Shown here piece by piece: positions 25,069 to 34,423 of a stretch of 64,000 nt of DNA; position 1 is the stretch's first letter; each line of letters opens with the position of its first letter. The notes beneath the pieces were generated by a model that was given only the letters and a program-made list of their open reading frames with translations, had not been told where the DNA came from and made no database searches. Position numbers and translations under genes: made by a program. Origin of the DNA: Tardiphaga robiniae (GTDB lineage: Bacteria > Pseudomonadota > Alphaproteobacteria > Rhizobiales > Xanthobacteraceae); NCBI RefSeq assembly GCF_001618955.1, contig NZ_LVYV01000012.1:372001-436000 (forward strand), given 5' to 3'.

Positions 25069-26793
25069 CTACGGCAGCACCTCTCGCCGTTCGGCCAGTT
25101 GCGCGTCCATTTCGGCGCGTTTGGCGTCCAGCAGGCCCTGATCGGCGGCCTCGATCACCTCATACAGCGCGTGGGCATCGCTGAGCCGGGGCACGGTGAC
25201 GTAGTCGGCGCCGGCGGCGTAAATATCGTTAACATCGCCGAGCACGTCCGCCGTCGAGATGATCTTGGCGTTCGGGTTGATCGAGCGGACATGGCGGACC
25301 AGCTTCTCGTTGTTCGCACCCTTCAGCAGCGAGTCCGGCACGCTGAGGATGATGATCTCGGCATTGCCGACGCCGGCATGGACCAGCGTGTCGACATTGC
25401 TGATGTCGCCATAGATCACGTGCTGGCCGCGCCCGACCAAAGTGCGGAAGACGTTGGGATTGAAATCGACGACGCTGATCTGGTCGAGCAGCGACGTGTT
25501 CTGGCGTTCGATCTCGGCGAGCAGGGCGGAGGCTGTGCGGAAGAAGCCGAGAATGACGATGCGGCGTGCGTCCCCGTGGCCCTCTGCATGGTCGCTCTCG
25601 CCCTGGCGGTGGTCGAGGTCGCGCAGCCCGATACGCTTCATCGGGCCGATCAAGAGGCGCGTGATCTGGTCGCTGCGCATCATTGCGAAGGTGGAGAGTA
25701 CGGCCAGGATCACGAAGGCGAAGGACGCCGCGCTGGAGGTCTGCGTGGTGATATGGCCGGCGGCAATTCCCGTTTGCAGCACCACCAGCGAGAATTCGCT
25801 GATCTGCGCCAGATTGAGCGCCGGCAGCAGGCTGGCGCGCAGCCCCTGCTTCATCAGATACAGCGGCGTGAAGGTCGTGAGCATGCGGCTGATCACGGTG
25901 AACAGGGCGATGATCAGGGCGAGGCCGATAGTGGCGCCGTTCGGGATCGGGATCGTCATGCCGACGGCGACGAAGAACAGCGTGATGAAGAAGTCCCGCA
26001 GCGTCGTCACCTTGGCGGTGACGTCCAGCGCATAGGGAAAGGTCGATAGCGATACGCCGGCGACCAGCGAGCCCATCTCGCGGGATAGATGCAGCCGCTC
26101 GGCAATCTCGCCGATCAGGAAGCACCAGGCCAGCGCGCCCAGCAACACCAGTTCCGGGCGCCGCGCGATCTGGTGGAACAGCGCCGGCAGCACGTAGCGG
26201 CTCAGGATCAGCGCGGTGGCGACCAGCACGCCGACGCGGGCAATCGACAAAGCGACAACGCTGACCTGCAGATCGGCGAGGCTCGGCTGCACCGCCAGAA
26301 ACAGGATCGCAAAAATGTCCTGCAGCACCAGGATGCCGAGCGTGATACGGCCGGGCAGTGTGTCCAGCTCGCGCTTCTCGTAGAGCACCTTGACGATGAC
26401 CACCGTCGAGGACAATGCGCAGGCGACGCTGAGATACAGCGCATCGAACCCGCCGCCGCCGAGCTTGAGCCCGAGCGCCATGAAGAAGGCCGCGCCGAGT
26501 ACGCAGCCTGCGATCAACTGGCCGCCCGCGGCGAACAGGATGACCTTGCCGGCGCGGATGATCTTCTTCAGGTCGATCTCGAGCCCGATCATGAACAGCA
26601 TGAAGATCAGGCCGAGTTCGGAGATCGTGCTGATGGATTCGTCCGACTTGACCAAGCCGATGCCGAATGGCCCAATGATGAAGCCGGCAATCAGATAAGC
26701 AAGAATCAACGGCTGCCGGGTGAAATGCGCAATAAGCCCGATGCCCCACGCAAACAGGATGCACAGCGTGATATCGCGGATTAAGTCGTGCAT
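25069..26793 (-). CDS. CPA2-type cation/proton antiporter with RCK (TrkA-N) domain
   Basis: A 574-residue inner-membrane protein. About residues 1-390 hold twelve or so hydrophobic segments of the Na+/H+ exchanger fold (LAYLIAGFIIGPFGIGLVKS, ELGLIFMLFMIGLEIDLKKI), matching KefB/YbaL-type potassium efflux antiporters. A cytosolic TrkA-N/RCK domain follows (RRIVILGFFRTASALLAEIE, then QHVIYGDISNVDTLVHAGV). Its nucleotide-binding loop reads GFFRTAS instead of the usual GxGxxG, so NAD/glutathione gating may be altered. No ancillary KefF/KefG gene is adjacent. Role: probable K+ or Na+ efflux in stress, by family. Confidence 0.87.
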   Translation of the reverse strand: MHDLIRDITLCILFAWGIGLIAHFTRQPLILAYLIAGFIIGPFGIGLVKSDESISTISELGLIFMLFMIGLEIDLKKIIRAGKVILFAAGGQLIAGCVLGAAFFMALGLKLGGGGFDALYLSVACALSSTVVIVKVLYEKRELDTLPGRITLGILVLQDIFAILFLAVQPSLADLQVSVVALSIARVGVLVATALILSRYVLPALFHQIARRPELVLLGALAWCFLIGEIAERLHLSREMGSLVAGVSLSTFPYALDVTAKVTTLRDFFITLFFVAVGMTIPIPNGATIGLALIIALFTVISRMLTTFTPLYLMKQGLRASLLPALNLAQISEFSLVVLQTGIAAGHITTQTSSAASFAFVILAVLSTFAMMRSDQITRLLIGPMKRIGLRDLDHRQGESDHAEGHGDARRIVILGFFRTASALLAEIERQNTSLLDQISVVDFNPNVFRTLVGRGQHVIYGDISNVDTLVHAGVGNAEIIILSVPDSLLKGANNEKLVRHVRSINPNAKIISTADVLGDVNDIYAAGADYVTVPRLSDAHALYEVIEAADQGLLDAKRAEMDAQLAERREVLP

Positions 26794-26947
26794 GCCCCTG
26801 CCGGAAAAGCCTTACATTTCGGCGGCATTCTAATGGTGCGCCGCGCGAGGGCAAAGGGGTAATATCCGGCATTCGGCGCGCGATACACGCAGGGGGCGGT
26901 CCAACGAGGCAGCCTTCATCATAAAAAGCTTCAGGGAGACGACGTTC

Positions 26948-28189
26948 ATGACCACTGCACGGTTCGACTACGCGCCATTGCTGCCTCCGGGCCTGCCCGC
27001 GGCTGCGGCAAAATGGACCGGTCTCGCCAAATACAGCTTCGTCGGCGGGAACAACGATATGGACCAGGTACCGGTGGAGGGCCTGACTGCTGCCGCCAAT
27101 GCCGCCATGCTGCGCGAGGGACGCACGCTGGCAACCTACGGTCTGGCGAGCGGTCCGCAGGGCTATCTGCCGCTGCGCACTTTCATCGTCGGCAAGCTCA
27201 AGCGCGACGCAAGCATCGATTGTACGGCCGATGATATCCTGGTTGTCTCCGGCTCGCTGCAGGCGCTCGACCTCGTCAATCACAGCCTGCTGGCCAAGGG
27301 CGACACCGTCATCATCGAGCGCGACTGCTATCAAGGCTCCATCAACCGGCTCACCCGTCTCGGCGTCAATATCGTCGGCATCCCTTTGGATGACGACGGC
27401 ATGCGGATGGACGCGCTGGCCACAGCATTGGAAGATCTGAAGGCGAAGGGCATCCGCCCGAAATACATCTATACGATCCCGACGGTGCAGAACCCCACCG
27501 GCACCATCATGCCGGAAAGCCGTCGCTGCGAGCTGCTGGCGCTGTCGGCCAGATATGGCGTCCCCATATTCGAGGACGATTGCTATGCCGATCTGATCTG
27601 GAACGGCGAGCGTCCGCCGGCGCTCCACGCGATGGATAAGACCGGCAGCGTGATCCATATCGGCTCGTTCTCCAAGTCGATCGCGCCTGCTCTCCGCGTC
27701 GGCTACATCGTCGCGCCCTGGGAAATCATGTCACGCATGCTGGCGCTGAAGATCGATGCCGGCTCTGGCGCATTGGAGCAGATGGTCCTCGCCGAATATT
27801 GCGTGCCGCATTTCGCCACCCATGTGCCGAAGGCGACGCGCGGGTTGCGCGCCAAGCTGGAGACGCTGATGGATGCGCTCAACGAGCAGTTCGGCACGGC
27901 GGCGGAATTCGACGAACCCAAAGGCGGCATCTTCCTGTGGGTGAAACTGCCCGCCAATGTTGATGCGATGAAGCTCTATCAGGCCGCGCTCAAGGCTGGC
28001 GTGTCGATCAATCCCGGCCCGGAATGGTCCGTCGACAAGGCCTATGCCGGCAGCCACATCCGGATCTGTTTTGCCAGCCCCACCCATGACGAAATCCGCG
28101 AAGGGATCGCGGTACTCGCTGATGTCTGCCGGCAGGAATTCGGCGTGCCGGAGCGGATTGCGAATGTGGAGAAGCGGGCGAGAGGGTGA
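26948..28189 (+). CDS. PLP-dependent aminotransferase class I/II (2-aminoadipate/MocR-like catalytic domain)
   Basis: A 413-residue fold-type I PLP enzyme similar to the 2-aminoadipate/KAT-type aminotransferases and to the catalytic part of MocR regulators, but without a DNA-binding domain. Landmarks are YGLASGPQGYLPLR, VVSGSLQALDLVNHSLLAKGD, the PTVQNPTGTIMP strand, the cofactor aspartate in FEDDCYADL and the Schiff-base lysine in SFSKSIAPALRVGYIV. The C-terminal GGIFLWVKLP is typical. GGGAG lies about 8 nt before the ATG. It is divergent from the antiporter gene. The amino-acid substrate is undetermined. Confidence 0.87.
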   Translation: MTTARFDYAPLLPPGLPAAAAKWTGLAKYSFVGGNNDMDQVPVEGLTAAANAAMLREGRTLATYGLASGPQGYLPLRTFIVGKLKRDASIDCTADDILVVSGSLQALDLVNHSLLAKGDTVIIERDCYQGSINRLTRLGVNIVGIPLDDDGMRMDALATALEDLKAKGIRPKYIYTIPTVQNPTGTIMPESRRCELLALSARYGVPIFEDDCYADLIWNGERPPALHAMDKTGSVIHIGSFSKSIAPALRVGYIVAPWEIMSRMLALKIDAGSGALEQMVLAEYCVPHFATHVPKATRGLRAKLETLMDALNEQFGTAAEFDEPKGGIFLWVKLPANVDAMKLYQAALKAGVSINPGPEWSVDKAYAGSHIRICFASPTHDEIREGIAVLADVCRQEFGVPERIANVEKRARG

Positions 28190-28274
28190 GCGGCCAGCGA
28201 GCTTGAAGTGGAGCGTGACGACTCGATTCCACGCAGGCGGATCAGCCTTTAGTGCGGAGAGATTGGCGCGGAGC

Positions 28275-29120
28275 CTACTTCTTCGCGCCTTTCACCGCTG
28301 CCTTCGCCGGCGTCGCCGCCTTCTTCGGCACCGGCGCGCTGTCGACGGCGGTGTTGATATCGTCGATCAGCTTGGTGATGCGCGCGGCGTTGCTGCCGAG
28401 GTCGCCCTCGAAATAGCGCGACGACGAGCGGATATCGACGCGCGAACCTTCGCCGTCCGGTGTTACCCGGATCGAGACGTCTTCGCGGAAACCCATGATC
28501 GGTGTGCGCGCCACGGCCTCGATGCGGCCGATGCGGCGCGGCGGCTGCGGCGGGCGTTCGTCGATGATCGTCCACTTGCGCTTGTCGACCAGCGCGCGTG
28601 CTACGTCATAGGCACGCTGCACCGGCACTTCGAGTTCGACCGGTTCGATATCCGGATAGGCGGCGCGCTGCTGTTCGGCGGAATAGAGCCCGGCATAGAC
28701 GGCGGAGTTGGTATCGTCGCCGGTGCGCAGCCGCGCCAGTGCTTCGAAGCGCGGCGGGTCGATCGGGTCCGTGGTGATGTCGTGGATCGGCGGCAGCTTG
28801 CGGTATTGGTACGCAAGGTAGCCGGGATAGGCCAGGATCACCGCGTCGAGCATGAGTGCCAGCAGGATCACGCTCATGCCCCGCGAGCCGTTCTGCCAGA
28901 TCGCGGCAAAGCCGGCGAGCGCCACCAGGATCGAGAGGCCGGCGAATCCCAACGCGCCGAAGAAGGTCATCAGCGCCGGTTTTACTTCAAGGAACCCGAA
29001 GCGGACGATGATGATCGAGGTGAGGGCTGCAATGGCGGCAAAAACCGCGAGGCGCCGCGCCCACAGCGCCAGGCTGGATACTGGCTCCGACTGGTAGGCG
29101 GCCGAAAACCTGCGTGCCAT
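28275..29120 (-). CDS. DUF1499 domain membrane protein
   Basis: A 281-residue protein with three N-terminal hydrophobic segments (VFAAIAALTSIIIVRFGFL, FFGALGFAGLSILVALAGFAAIW, SVILLALMLDAVILAYPGYLAY) and a C-terminal DUF1499 domain (PPIHDITTDPIDPPRFEAL, GFREDVSIRVTPDGEGSRVDIRSSSRYFEGDLGSNA). DUF1499 proteins are widespread and uncharacterised. The tail ends in an Ala/Lys/Pro-rich stretch. It is divergent from the acyl-CoA synthetase gene with about 200 bp between them; nothing else recognisable lies in that gap. Confidence 0.85.
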   Translation of the reverse strand: MARRFSAAYQSEPVSSLALWARRLAVFAAIAALTSIIIVRFGFLEVKPALMTFFGALGFAGLSILVALAGFAAIWQNGSRGMSVILLALMLDAVILAYPGYLAYQYRKLPPIHDITTDPIDPPRFEALARLRTGDDTNSAVYAGLYSAEQQRAAYPDIEPVELEVPVQRAYDVARALVDKRKWTIIDERPPQPPRRIGRIEAVARTPIMGFREDVSIRVTPDGEGSRVDIRSSSRYFEGDLGSNAARITKLIDDINTAVDSAPVPKKAATPAKAAVKGAKK

Positions 29121-29321
29121 GGGGAATTTCTGCCGGATTGAGCTTGCGAAGGCGCTGATAGCGCCGGGTTCCGAATAGGGTGCTTGAGACCATGCCGGGC
29201 CGGGAATTTCAAGGCACTTTGGCAGACAGGACTCCTCGTTTAAGAATGGGGCCGCGGCCGTTCAGACTTCTCCCTTGGAATAACGAGAAGAAGCAAGCAA
29301 GGCCGCAGGGAGACGCCTGCC

Positions 29322-30932
29322 ATGCTGGTCGAAACCACGGATTATGAGACGCTCGCCCGCAATTTCCGCTGGGATGTGCCGGAGCGATTCAACATCGCGA
29401 CGGTGGCCTGCGACCGTCATGCCGACGGTAGCGGGCGGCTGGCGCTGATCTATGTGGACGAGGACCGCGGCACGCATCGTTTCTCCTTCGACGAGATGCA
29501 GGCATTCTCGCGCAGCTTCGCCAATGTGCTGAAGGTTGATGGCCTGCAGCGCGGCGACCGCATTGCGGTGTTTTTGTCGCAATCGGTGGAATTGCCGGTG
29601 GCGCATCTCGCGGCGTTCCGGTCCGGGCTGGTGTCGGTGCCGCTGTTCACGCTGTTCGGCGAGGACGCGTTGGAATTCCGCCTTGCCAATTCTGGGGCCA
29701 AGGCCATCGTCACCGACGCGAGTGGCTGGGACAAGTTGTCGAAAATTCGCGAGCGGCTGCCTCATTTACAAGATATCTACGTCACGGACAGTGCACCGCA
29801 TGCCGGTGCCAAATCGTTCTGGTCGGCGATCGAGGCGGCGTCCGAAGACTTCACCACGGTCGATACGTCCTGCGACGATCCCGCGATCATCATCTACACC
29901 TCGGGCACCACGGGAAATCCCAAGGGCGCGCTGCATGCGCATCGCGTGCTGCTCGGCCATCTGCCCAATGTGGAGATGGTGCACGGCTTCTTTCCGAAGC
30001 CGGGCGACGTCTACTGGACGCCGGCGGACTGGGCGTGGATCGGCGGGCTGTTCGATGCGCTGTTTCCGGCCTGGTATCACGGCGTGCCGATCGTCGGCTA
30101 TCGCGCCAGGAAATTCGAGCCAGCGGCAGCGATGCAGTTGATGGCCGACCACAAGATACGCAATGTGTTCCTGCCGCCGACGGCGCTGAAGCTGATGCGG
30201 CAGGCAAACGTCAAACATGATGGCGTGAAGCTGCGCAGCATGCTCACTGGCGGCGAGTCGCTCGGTTCGGAATTGCTCGACTGGGTGCGCAATACCTTCG
30301 GCATCGACGCGCATGAGATCTACGGCCAGACCGAATGCAATCTCGTGGTTGGCAACAATGCCGATCTGTTTCCGATCAAACCGGGCTCTATGGGCAAGCC
30401 GACGCCGGGTTTCGATGTGCGTATCGTCAATGAGCAGGGCGAGGAACTGCCGCGCGGCGAGCATGGCATCGTTGGTATCAGACAGCCCAATCCCTGTACC
30501 ATGCTCGGCTACTGGCAGAATCCGGAAGGCACCGCGAAGAAATTCGCTGGCGAATTCCTGCTCACCGGCGATCTCGGCATTCAGGATGATGACGGTTACT
30601 TCTGGTATGTCTCGCGTGAAGACGATGTCATTACCTCGGCCGGCTATCGCATCGGCCCTTCCGAGATCGAACACACGCTGCTGAAACATCCGGCGGTGGC
30701 ACTCTCGGCAGTGGTCGGCATTCCCGATCCGATCCGCACCGAAGCGGTGAAAGCCTGGATCGTGCTGCGCCCGGGCTTCGTGCCCAGCGATGCACTGGCG
30801 CGCGAGCTGCAGGACTTTGTGAAGTCGCAACTCGCTGCGCATGAATATCCGCGCCACGTGCAGTTCGCGGAGAGCCTGCCGATGACGGCAACGGGCAAGG
30901 TGCTGCGGCGAGAGTTGCGGGCGCTGGGGTAG
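29322..30932 (+). CDS. Acyl-CoA synthetase (AMP-forming)
   Basis: A 536-residue adenylate-forming enzyme. The P-loop-like motif IIYTSGTTGNPKGALHAH, the YGQTECNLV motif of the nucleotide pocket, GYFWYVSREDDVITSAGYRIGPSEIE with the hinge aspartate, and the catalytic lysine in TATGKVLRREL are all present, so it should be active. The size and the WTPADWAWIGG segment place it near acetyl-/medium-chain acyl-CoA synthetases. It activates a carboxylic acid to the CoA ester; chain length cannot be read from sequence. It is followed by a type B repeat and is convergent with the AHSA1 gene. Confidence 0.88.
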   Translation: MLVETTDYETLARNFRWDVPERFNIATVACDRHADGSGRLALIYVDEDRGTHRFSFDEMQAFSRSFANVLKVDGLQRGDRIAVFLSQSVELPVAHLAAFRSGLVSVPLFTLFGEDALEFRLANSGAKAIVTDASGWDKLSKIRERLPHLQDIYVTDSAPHAGAKSFWSAIEAASEDFTTVDTSCDDPAIIIYTSGTTGNPKGALHAHRVLLGHLPNVEMVHGFFPKPGDVYWTPADWAWIGGLFDALFPAWYHGVPIVGYRARKFEPAAAMQLMADHKIRNVFLPPTALKLMRQANVKHDGVKLRSMLTGGESLGSELLDWVRNTFGIDAHEIYGQTECNLVVGNNADLFPIKPGSMGKPTPGFDVRIVNEQGEELPRGEHGIVGIRQPNPCTMLGYWQNPEGTAKKFAGEFLLTGDLGIQDDDGYFWYVSREDDVITSAGYRIGPSEIEHTLLKHPAVALSAVVGIPDPIRTEAVKAWIVLRPGFVPSDALARELQDFVKSQLAAHEYPRHVQFAESLPMTATGKVLRRELRALG

Positions 30933-30960
30933 GGCGAGAAGATAGCAGCGGCACTCCGCT

Positions 30961-31140
30961 AACCTCTCCCCGTCCTTTACGGGGAGAGGTCGCCGCGTCT
31001 TCGCGGCGGGTGAGGGGCAGGGCACGCATTCACAACAATCGAGAAACTACCGGATCGCACCGACCCGATAGAAGAAAACTGCTGCATCGACGTGCCCTTG
31101 CCCCTCACCCCACCCCTCTCCCCGCAATGCGGGGAGAGGG
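30961..31140. repeat. Palindromic intergenic repeat, type B copy 3
   Basis: A 180-bp element between two convergent genes. Its interior (GGATCGCACCGACCCGATAG and CATCGACGTGCC) is close to the complement of the interior of the 20.9-kb copy. The CTCTCCCC arms and the CCGCGTCTTCGCGGCGG hairpin are shared too. Position after two converging genes fits a bidirectional terminator role. Confidence 0.78.
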
Positions 31141-31162
31141 AGCGCACGGCCGGCGCTTCGCC

Positions 31163-31681
31163 TCACATCCCCGGCACCTTGATTCCCATCTCCTTCAGCG
31201 CCGCCAGCAGCTTCAGTGGCGGCTCCATCTGGATCGCGGGGACCTTGCCGGTTTCCAGCAGACTCTTCAGGCTCGACAGGATCGCCGGCCAGCCTGCGCG
31301 TCCGCCGGACAGGACGTCGTCGCTCAACGCGCGGTCATGCGCCTGCGTCATCGTCAGCTTCACCGTCTCGGCCGACGGCATGAGATCATAGGTGACGAGC
31401 GTCGAGCCGAGCGCTTCGACAAGTCCGGGCCAGTTCACATCCCATGTGATGGTGAGCTTGCGCGGCGGGTCGTGTTCGATCACCTCGCCCGAAACATGCA
31501 GCGATCCATCCGGCGCGAGCACCTTGAACGCGCCGCCGACGTTTCCCTCAAGCTGCACCGCGAAGCCGGAGAAATACTGCCGGCTGAACTCCGCCGAGGT
31601 CAGTGCCTGCCACACTTTTTCGGGCGTGGCTGCGATATAGATCGTGTAGACGATCGCAGGTTTGAACTTCGTGATGTCCAT
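31163..31681 (-). CDS. AHSA1/SRPBCC-family protein
   Basis: A 172-residue protein with the START-like SRPBCC fold of the AHSA1 family (homologues of the Hsp90 co-chaperone Aha1 C-terminal domain). The visible pattern is VYTIYIAATPEKVWQALTSAEFSRQYFSGF near the N-terminus, PPRKLTITWDVN centrally and GWPAILSSLKSLLETG at the end. Such bacterial proteins bind hydrophobic ligands or form pairs with ArsR regulators; no such regulator is adjacent. The start at 31681 has GAGGGT about 6 nt upstream; an ATG two codons earlier is possible. It is divergent from the LysE-type exporter gene. Confidence 0.83.
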   Translation of the reverse strand: MDITKFKPAIVYTIYIAATPEKVWQALTSAEFSRQYFSGFAVQLEGNVGGAFKVLAPDGSLHVSGEVIEHDPPRKLTITWDVNWPGLVEALGSTLVTYDLMPSAETVKLTMTQAHDRALSDDVLSGGRAGWPAILSSLKSLLETGKVPAIQMEPPLKLLAALKEMGIKVPGM

Positions 31682-31795
31682 GCGCATACCCTCAGGGATT
31701 GCTGCGTTGGCCTGACGACAGGGCAGGATTATACTTTGCGGACGTCCGCAATTAAAGTCCGTCGCAAACCAGTAATAATACGTGGGAACAACACC

Positions 31796-32413
31796 ATGTC
31801 GCTTCAAGTCTATCTCGCTTTCGTCGTCGCCTGCATTGCGCTGGCGCTGCTCCCCGGCCCGAACGTCACGCTGGTGATCGCCAACGGGCTGCGTTACGGC
31901 ACGCGTGCGGCGATGATCAGCATTGCCGGCACGCAAGCAGGGCTTGCCGTGGTGATCGGCATCGTCGCGTTGGGGCTTGCGACGCTGATGGCGACCATGG
32001 GCTATTGGTTCGACTGGGTGCGCTTCGCGGGCGCTGCTTACCTGGTGTGGCTCGGCATCAAGATGGTCCGCGCGCCGGTCGAGGGCATCGATGCGGATAC
32101 GCCGCCGGCGCCGCCGCGTGGCGGTTTCTTCCTGCAGGGCATGATGGTGCTGCTCAGCAATCCGAAAGTGCTGGTGTTCTTCGGCGCCTTCATTCCGCAA
32201 TTCGTCGACATGGAGAAGAACCATATCGTTCAGGTCGCGATCCTCGGCGCGACGTTCATGGTCACGGCGGCGCTGACGGACATGGTTTATGCCGTGGCGG
32301 CGGGCCGCGCGCGACAATTCTTCTCAGCGCGGCGCACGCGACTGCTGTCGCGCATCTCCGGCGGCTTCATGATCGGCGGCGGCGTCTGGCTGGCGCTGAC
32401 GCGAGCCCGCTGA
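31796..32413 (+). CDS. LysE-family exporter
   Basis: A 205-residue inner-membrane transporter of the LysE/RhtB superfamily, which exports amino acids or their derivatives. Six hydrophobic segments are visible. The hallmark LALLPGPNVTLVIANGLRYGTRA follows the first, AAYLVWLGIKMV the third, and the motif LLSNPKVLVFFGAFIPQFV the fourth. The start at 31796 gives the standard length; the frame is open far upstream, through the AHSA1 gene and the repeat, but that sequence is not family-like. It is divergent from the AHSA1 gene and precedes the DUF3592 gene by 69 bp. The substrate is undetermined. Confidence 0.87.
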   Translation: MSLQVYLAFVVACIALALLPGPNVTLVIANGLRYGTRAAMISIAGTQAGLAVVIGIVALGLATLMATMGYWFDWVRFAGAAYLVWLGIKMVRAPVEGIDADTPPAPPRGGFFLQGMMVLLSNPKVLVFFGAFIPQFVDMEKNHIVQVAILGATFMVTAALTDMVYAVAAGRARQFFSARRTRLLSRISGGFMIGGGVWLALTRAR

Positions 32414-32482
32414 ACCTTACGCCGCGTCCGCACGTCCAACGATCTGAGGGCGCCGCCGGCGTTCGCGCCGCAAGGATTCGCC

Positions 32483-33457
32483 GTGCCTGATATTCCCTGG
32501 TTCGTCTATGCGATGTTGCTGGCGCCATTCGCCCTGATCCTGGTCGCTGCCGGCTATAAATATCTGCAGGTCCGCGCTGCCAGCGACTGGCCCTCGACCT
32601 TCGGCAAGGTGATTGTCTCGACGTCCGATGTGCGCGACGTCAAGGTGCTCGACGATACGCGGGAAGATCGCAAACGCACCGAAAAGCGCAATTTTGCGAA
32701 TATCGTCTACGAATACACCGTCAGCGGACAGAAGCTCACCAACAACCGCGTCAGCATCGGGGAGGACCGCGGCAATTTCGAAGTCGCGGAAACTATCGCG
32801 CGCTATCCGGTCGGCACCGCGGTGATGGTCTATTACAACCCGCGGCACCCGCGCGACGCGGTGCTCGATCGCGAGATGCCGAAGGGCATTGGCGGCTGCC
32901 TGGGCATCGCCGCCGTCATCGTGCTGGCGATCGTGGTCGGCGGCATCTTTGGTGCCGCCCGCATCAACGAGTTTATCGCCGCACATCTTGTCGATCCAAA
33001 GGTGTCCCCGATTGTGACGGCGCTTTGCGGATTCGGTTTCCTCGTTGCCTTGTTCGGGTTGGCGCTACACCGGCAGGGGTCTCTGGCCAAGAAGTGGCCG
33101 GTGGTGCCCGGCATCGTCAAGTTGGGCGCACCCGAGACTTATGTGAGCCGTGACAGCGACACCGGTCGCAGCGGGCCGGTGATGCAGACCCGGAACGTGC
33201 AATACAACTATCATTTCAACCACGTCGCCTATATCGGATCCGCCGGGAGCTTGAGCACGAGCAACCCGAACCCGCCGCCATGGCAGTTGCGGCTGTTCGG
33301 GATGGACTACAAAAACGGTGACGCTGTGAAGGTCTTCGTCAATCCGGACAACCCGTCTGACTCGACGCTGAGCCCCGGTGGTCGCGCGGCCTATTTCCTG
33401 TGGGCGGTCGCGGCGGGATTTGTGGTGGTGGCTTATTTCATCGCGACGCACGGCTAG
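32483..33457 (+). CDS. DUF3592 domain membrane protein
   Basis: A 324-residue protein with an N-terminal membrane segment (FVYAMLLAPFALILVAAGY), a soluble DUF3592 domain (DWPSTFGKVIVSTSDVRDV, YEYTVSGQKLTNNRVSIGE, VMVYYNPRHPRDAVL), two internal membrane helices (GCLGIAAVIVLAIVVGGIFG and VTALCGFGFLVALFGLAL), a second DUF3592-like repeat (KKWPVVPGIVKLG, VKVFVNPDNPSDSTLSPG) and a final helix. So the domain is duplicated. The start codon is GTG at 32483, supported by AAGGA 6 nt upstream. DUF3592 function is unknown. It is convergent with the N-formylglutamate amidohydrolase gene. Confidence 0.84.
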   Translation: MPDIPWFVYAMLLAPFALILVAAGYKYLQVRAASDWPSTFGKVIVSTSDVRDVKVLDDTREDRKRTEKRNFANIVYEYTVSGQKLTNNRVSIGEDRGNFEVAETIARYPVGTAVMVYYNPRHPRDAVLDREMPKGIGGCLGIAAVIVLAIVVGGIFGAARINEFIAAHLVDPKVSPIVTALCGFGFLVALFGLALHRQGSLAKKWPVVPGIVKLGAPETYVSRDSDTGRSGPVMQTRNVQYNYHFNHVAYIGSAGSLSTSNPNPPPWQLRLFGMDYKNGDAVKVFVNPDNPSDSTLSPGGRAAYFLWAVAAGFVVVAYFIATHG

Positions 33458-33505
33458 GCACCTCATGCCGCGCAGGTGCATTGGCAGCTACGCCGGCGTC
33501 AGAGC

Positions 33506-34321
33506 CTAGAGATGCGATGCGCGCGGCGTGATCAGCGTTGCCTCGATCTCCGTGAAGATGCGCGTGAGCCGCTCCGCCCATTCGGTCTGGCCACTTGGGT
33601 CGGTGATCAGATCCTGCCGGATCTCGATGCCGGTGTTCATCAGGCCGCGTTTTTCGCCATGCACGGGGATCGTGTAGTCGGTGGCATCGGAGACCGCATA
33701 AGGCTCGTTATCGCCCACCACCAGATCGGCCTCGGCGCGCAGATGATGCAGCAGCAACGGCGGCAGTCTGGTGTCTTGCTGATACAGCGTACCAATGTGC
33801 CAGGGGCGGGGAATGCCGGCATAGACAGGCGTGAAACTGTGCAGCGACACCAGCACCGTCGGCTGGCGGCTCGCCAGCCTGGTATCGATCACCTCGCCGA
33901 TGCGCCGGTGATACGGATCGAAGATCAGCTCGCGCCGGCGCGCTTTGAGTTCCTGCGTGAGGCCGTCATTCCCCGGCACCGTCGTGGCTTCGCTGATCAG
34001 TGGAATCGCGCTCACGGCCTCCGGCGGCCGGTTGCAGTCGATGACGAGCCGCGAATAGCGCTGGGCTACCAGATGCGCGTTGAGCGCCTTGGCCATCTGC
34101 TCGGCGACGCCGGCGATGCCGACATCCCAGGCGATGTGGCGGACGAGCTCGCTCTCGGGCAGGCCGAGATCGCCCAGCATCTCGGGAATCAGCCGGCCGT
34201 AATGATCGCAGGTCAGGAGAAAAGGGGACGTTCCCCGGATATTGAGCTCCAGAACGGGAGGAACCTCCCCGGGCCCGAGACGTAGTGGTGTGTCCTGATC
34301 GCTATCCAAGGCTCTGTCCAA
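33506..34321 (-). CDS. N-formylglutamate amidohydrolase family protein
   Basis: A 271-residue zinc hydrolase of the FGase family (HutG-type N-formylglutamate deformylase fold). Conserved elements include SPFLLTCDHYGRLIPEML with the metal-binding His, AWDVGIAGVAEQM, SRLVIDCNRPPEA, LVSLHSFTPVYAG with the second metal His, and GLMNTGIEIRQDLI with the catalytic Glu. No hut genes are adjacent, so histidine degradation is not implied. Relatives of this length in Rhizobiales are stand-alone. It is divergent from the transglutaminase-like gene. Confidence 0.87.
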   Translation of the reverse strand: MDRALDSDQDTPLRLGPGEVPPVLELNIRGTSPFLLTCDHYGRLIPEMLGDLGLPESELVRHIAWDVGIAGVAEQMAKALNAHLVAQRYSRLVIDCNRPPEAVSAIPLISEATTVPGNDGLTQELKARRRELIFDPYHRRIGEVIDTRLASRQPTVLVSLHSFTPVYAGIPRPWHIGTLYQQDTRLPPLLLHHLRAEADLVVGDNEPYAVSDATDYTIPVHGEKRGLMNTGIEIRQDLITDPSGQTEWAERLTRIFTEIEATLITPRASHL

Positions 34322-34423
34322 CGTTTTTTCCCGATATTGCCTAACGATGCGGCATCCCGGCCTGTGATTCCCGGGCCTTCCGTAAAAACTTCTTCCGTAT
34401 AAATTACACGGGACAAATCACGC

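Noticed and set aside
25229-27658. An 809-codon open frame on the minus strand
   Set aside because: It overlaps the antiporter gene in another frame and the aminotransferase gene on the opposite strand; the translation is low-complexity with many Arg and Pro and matches no family.
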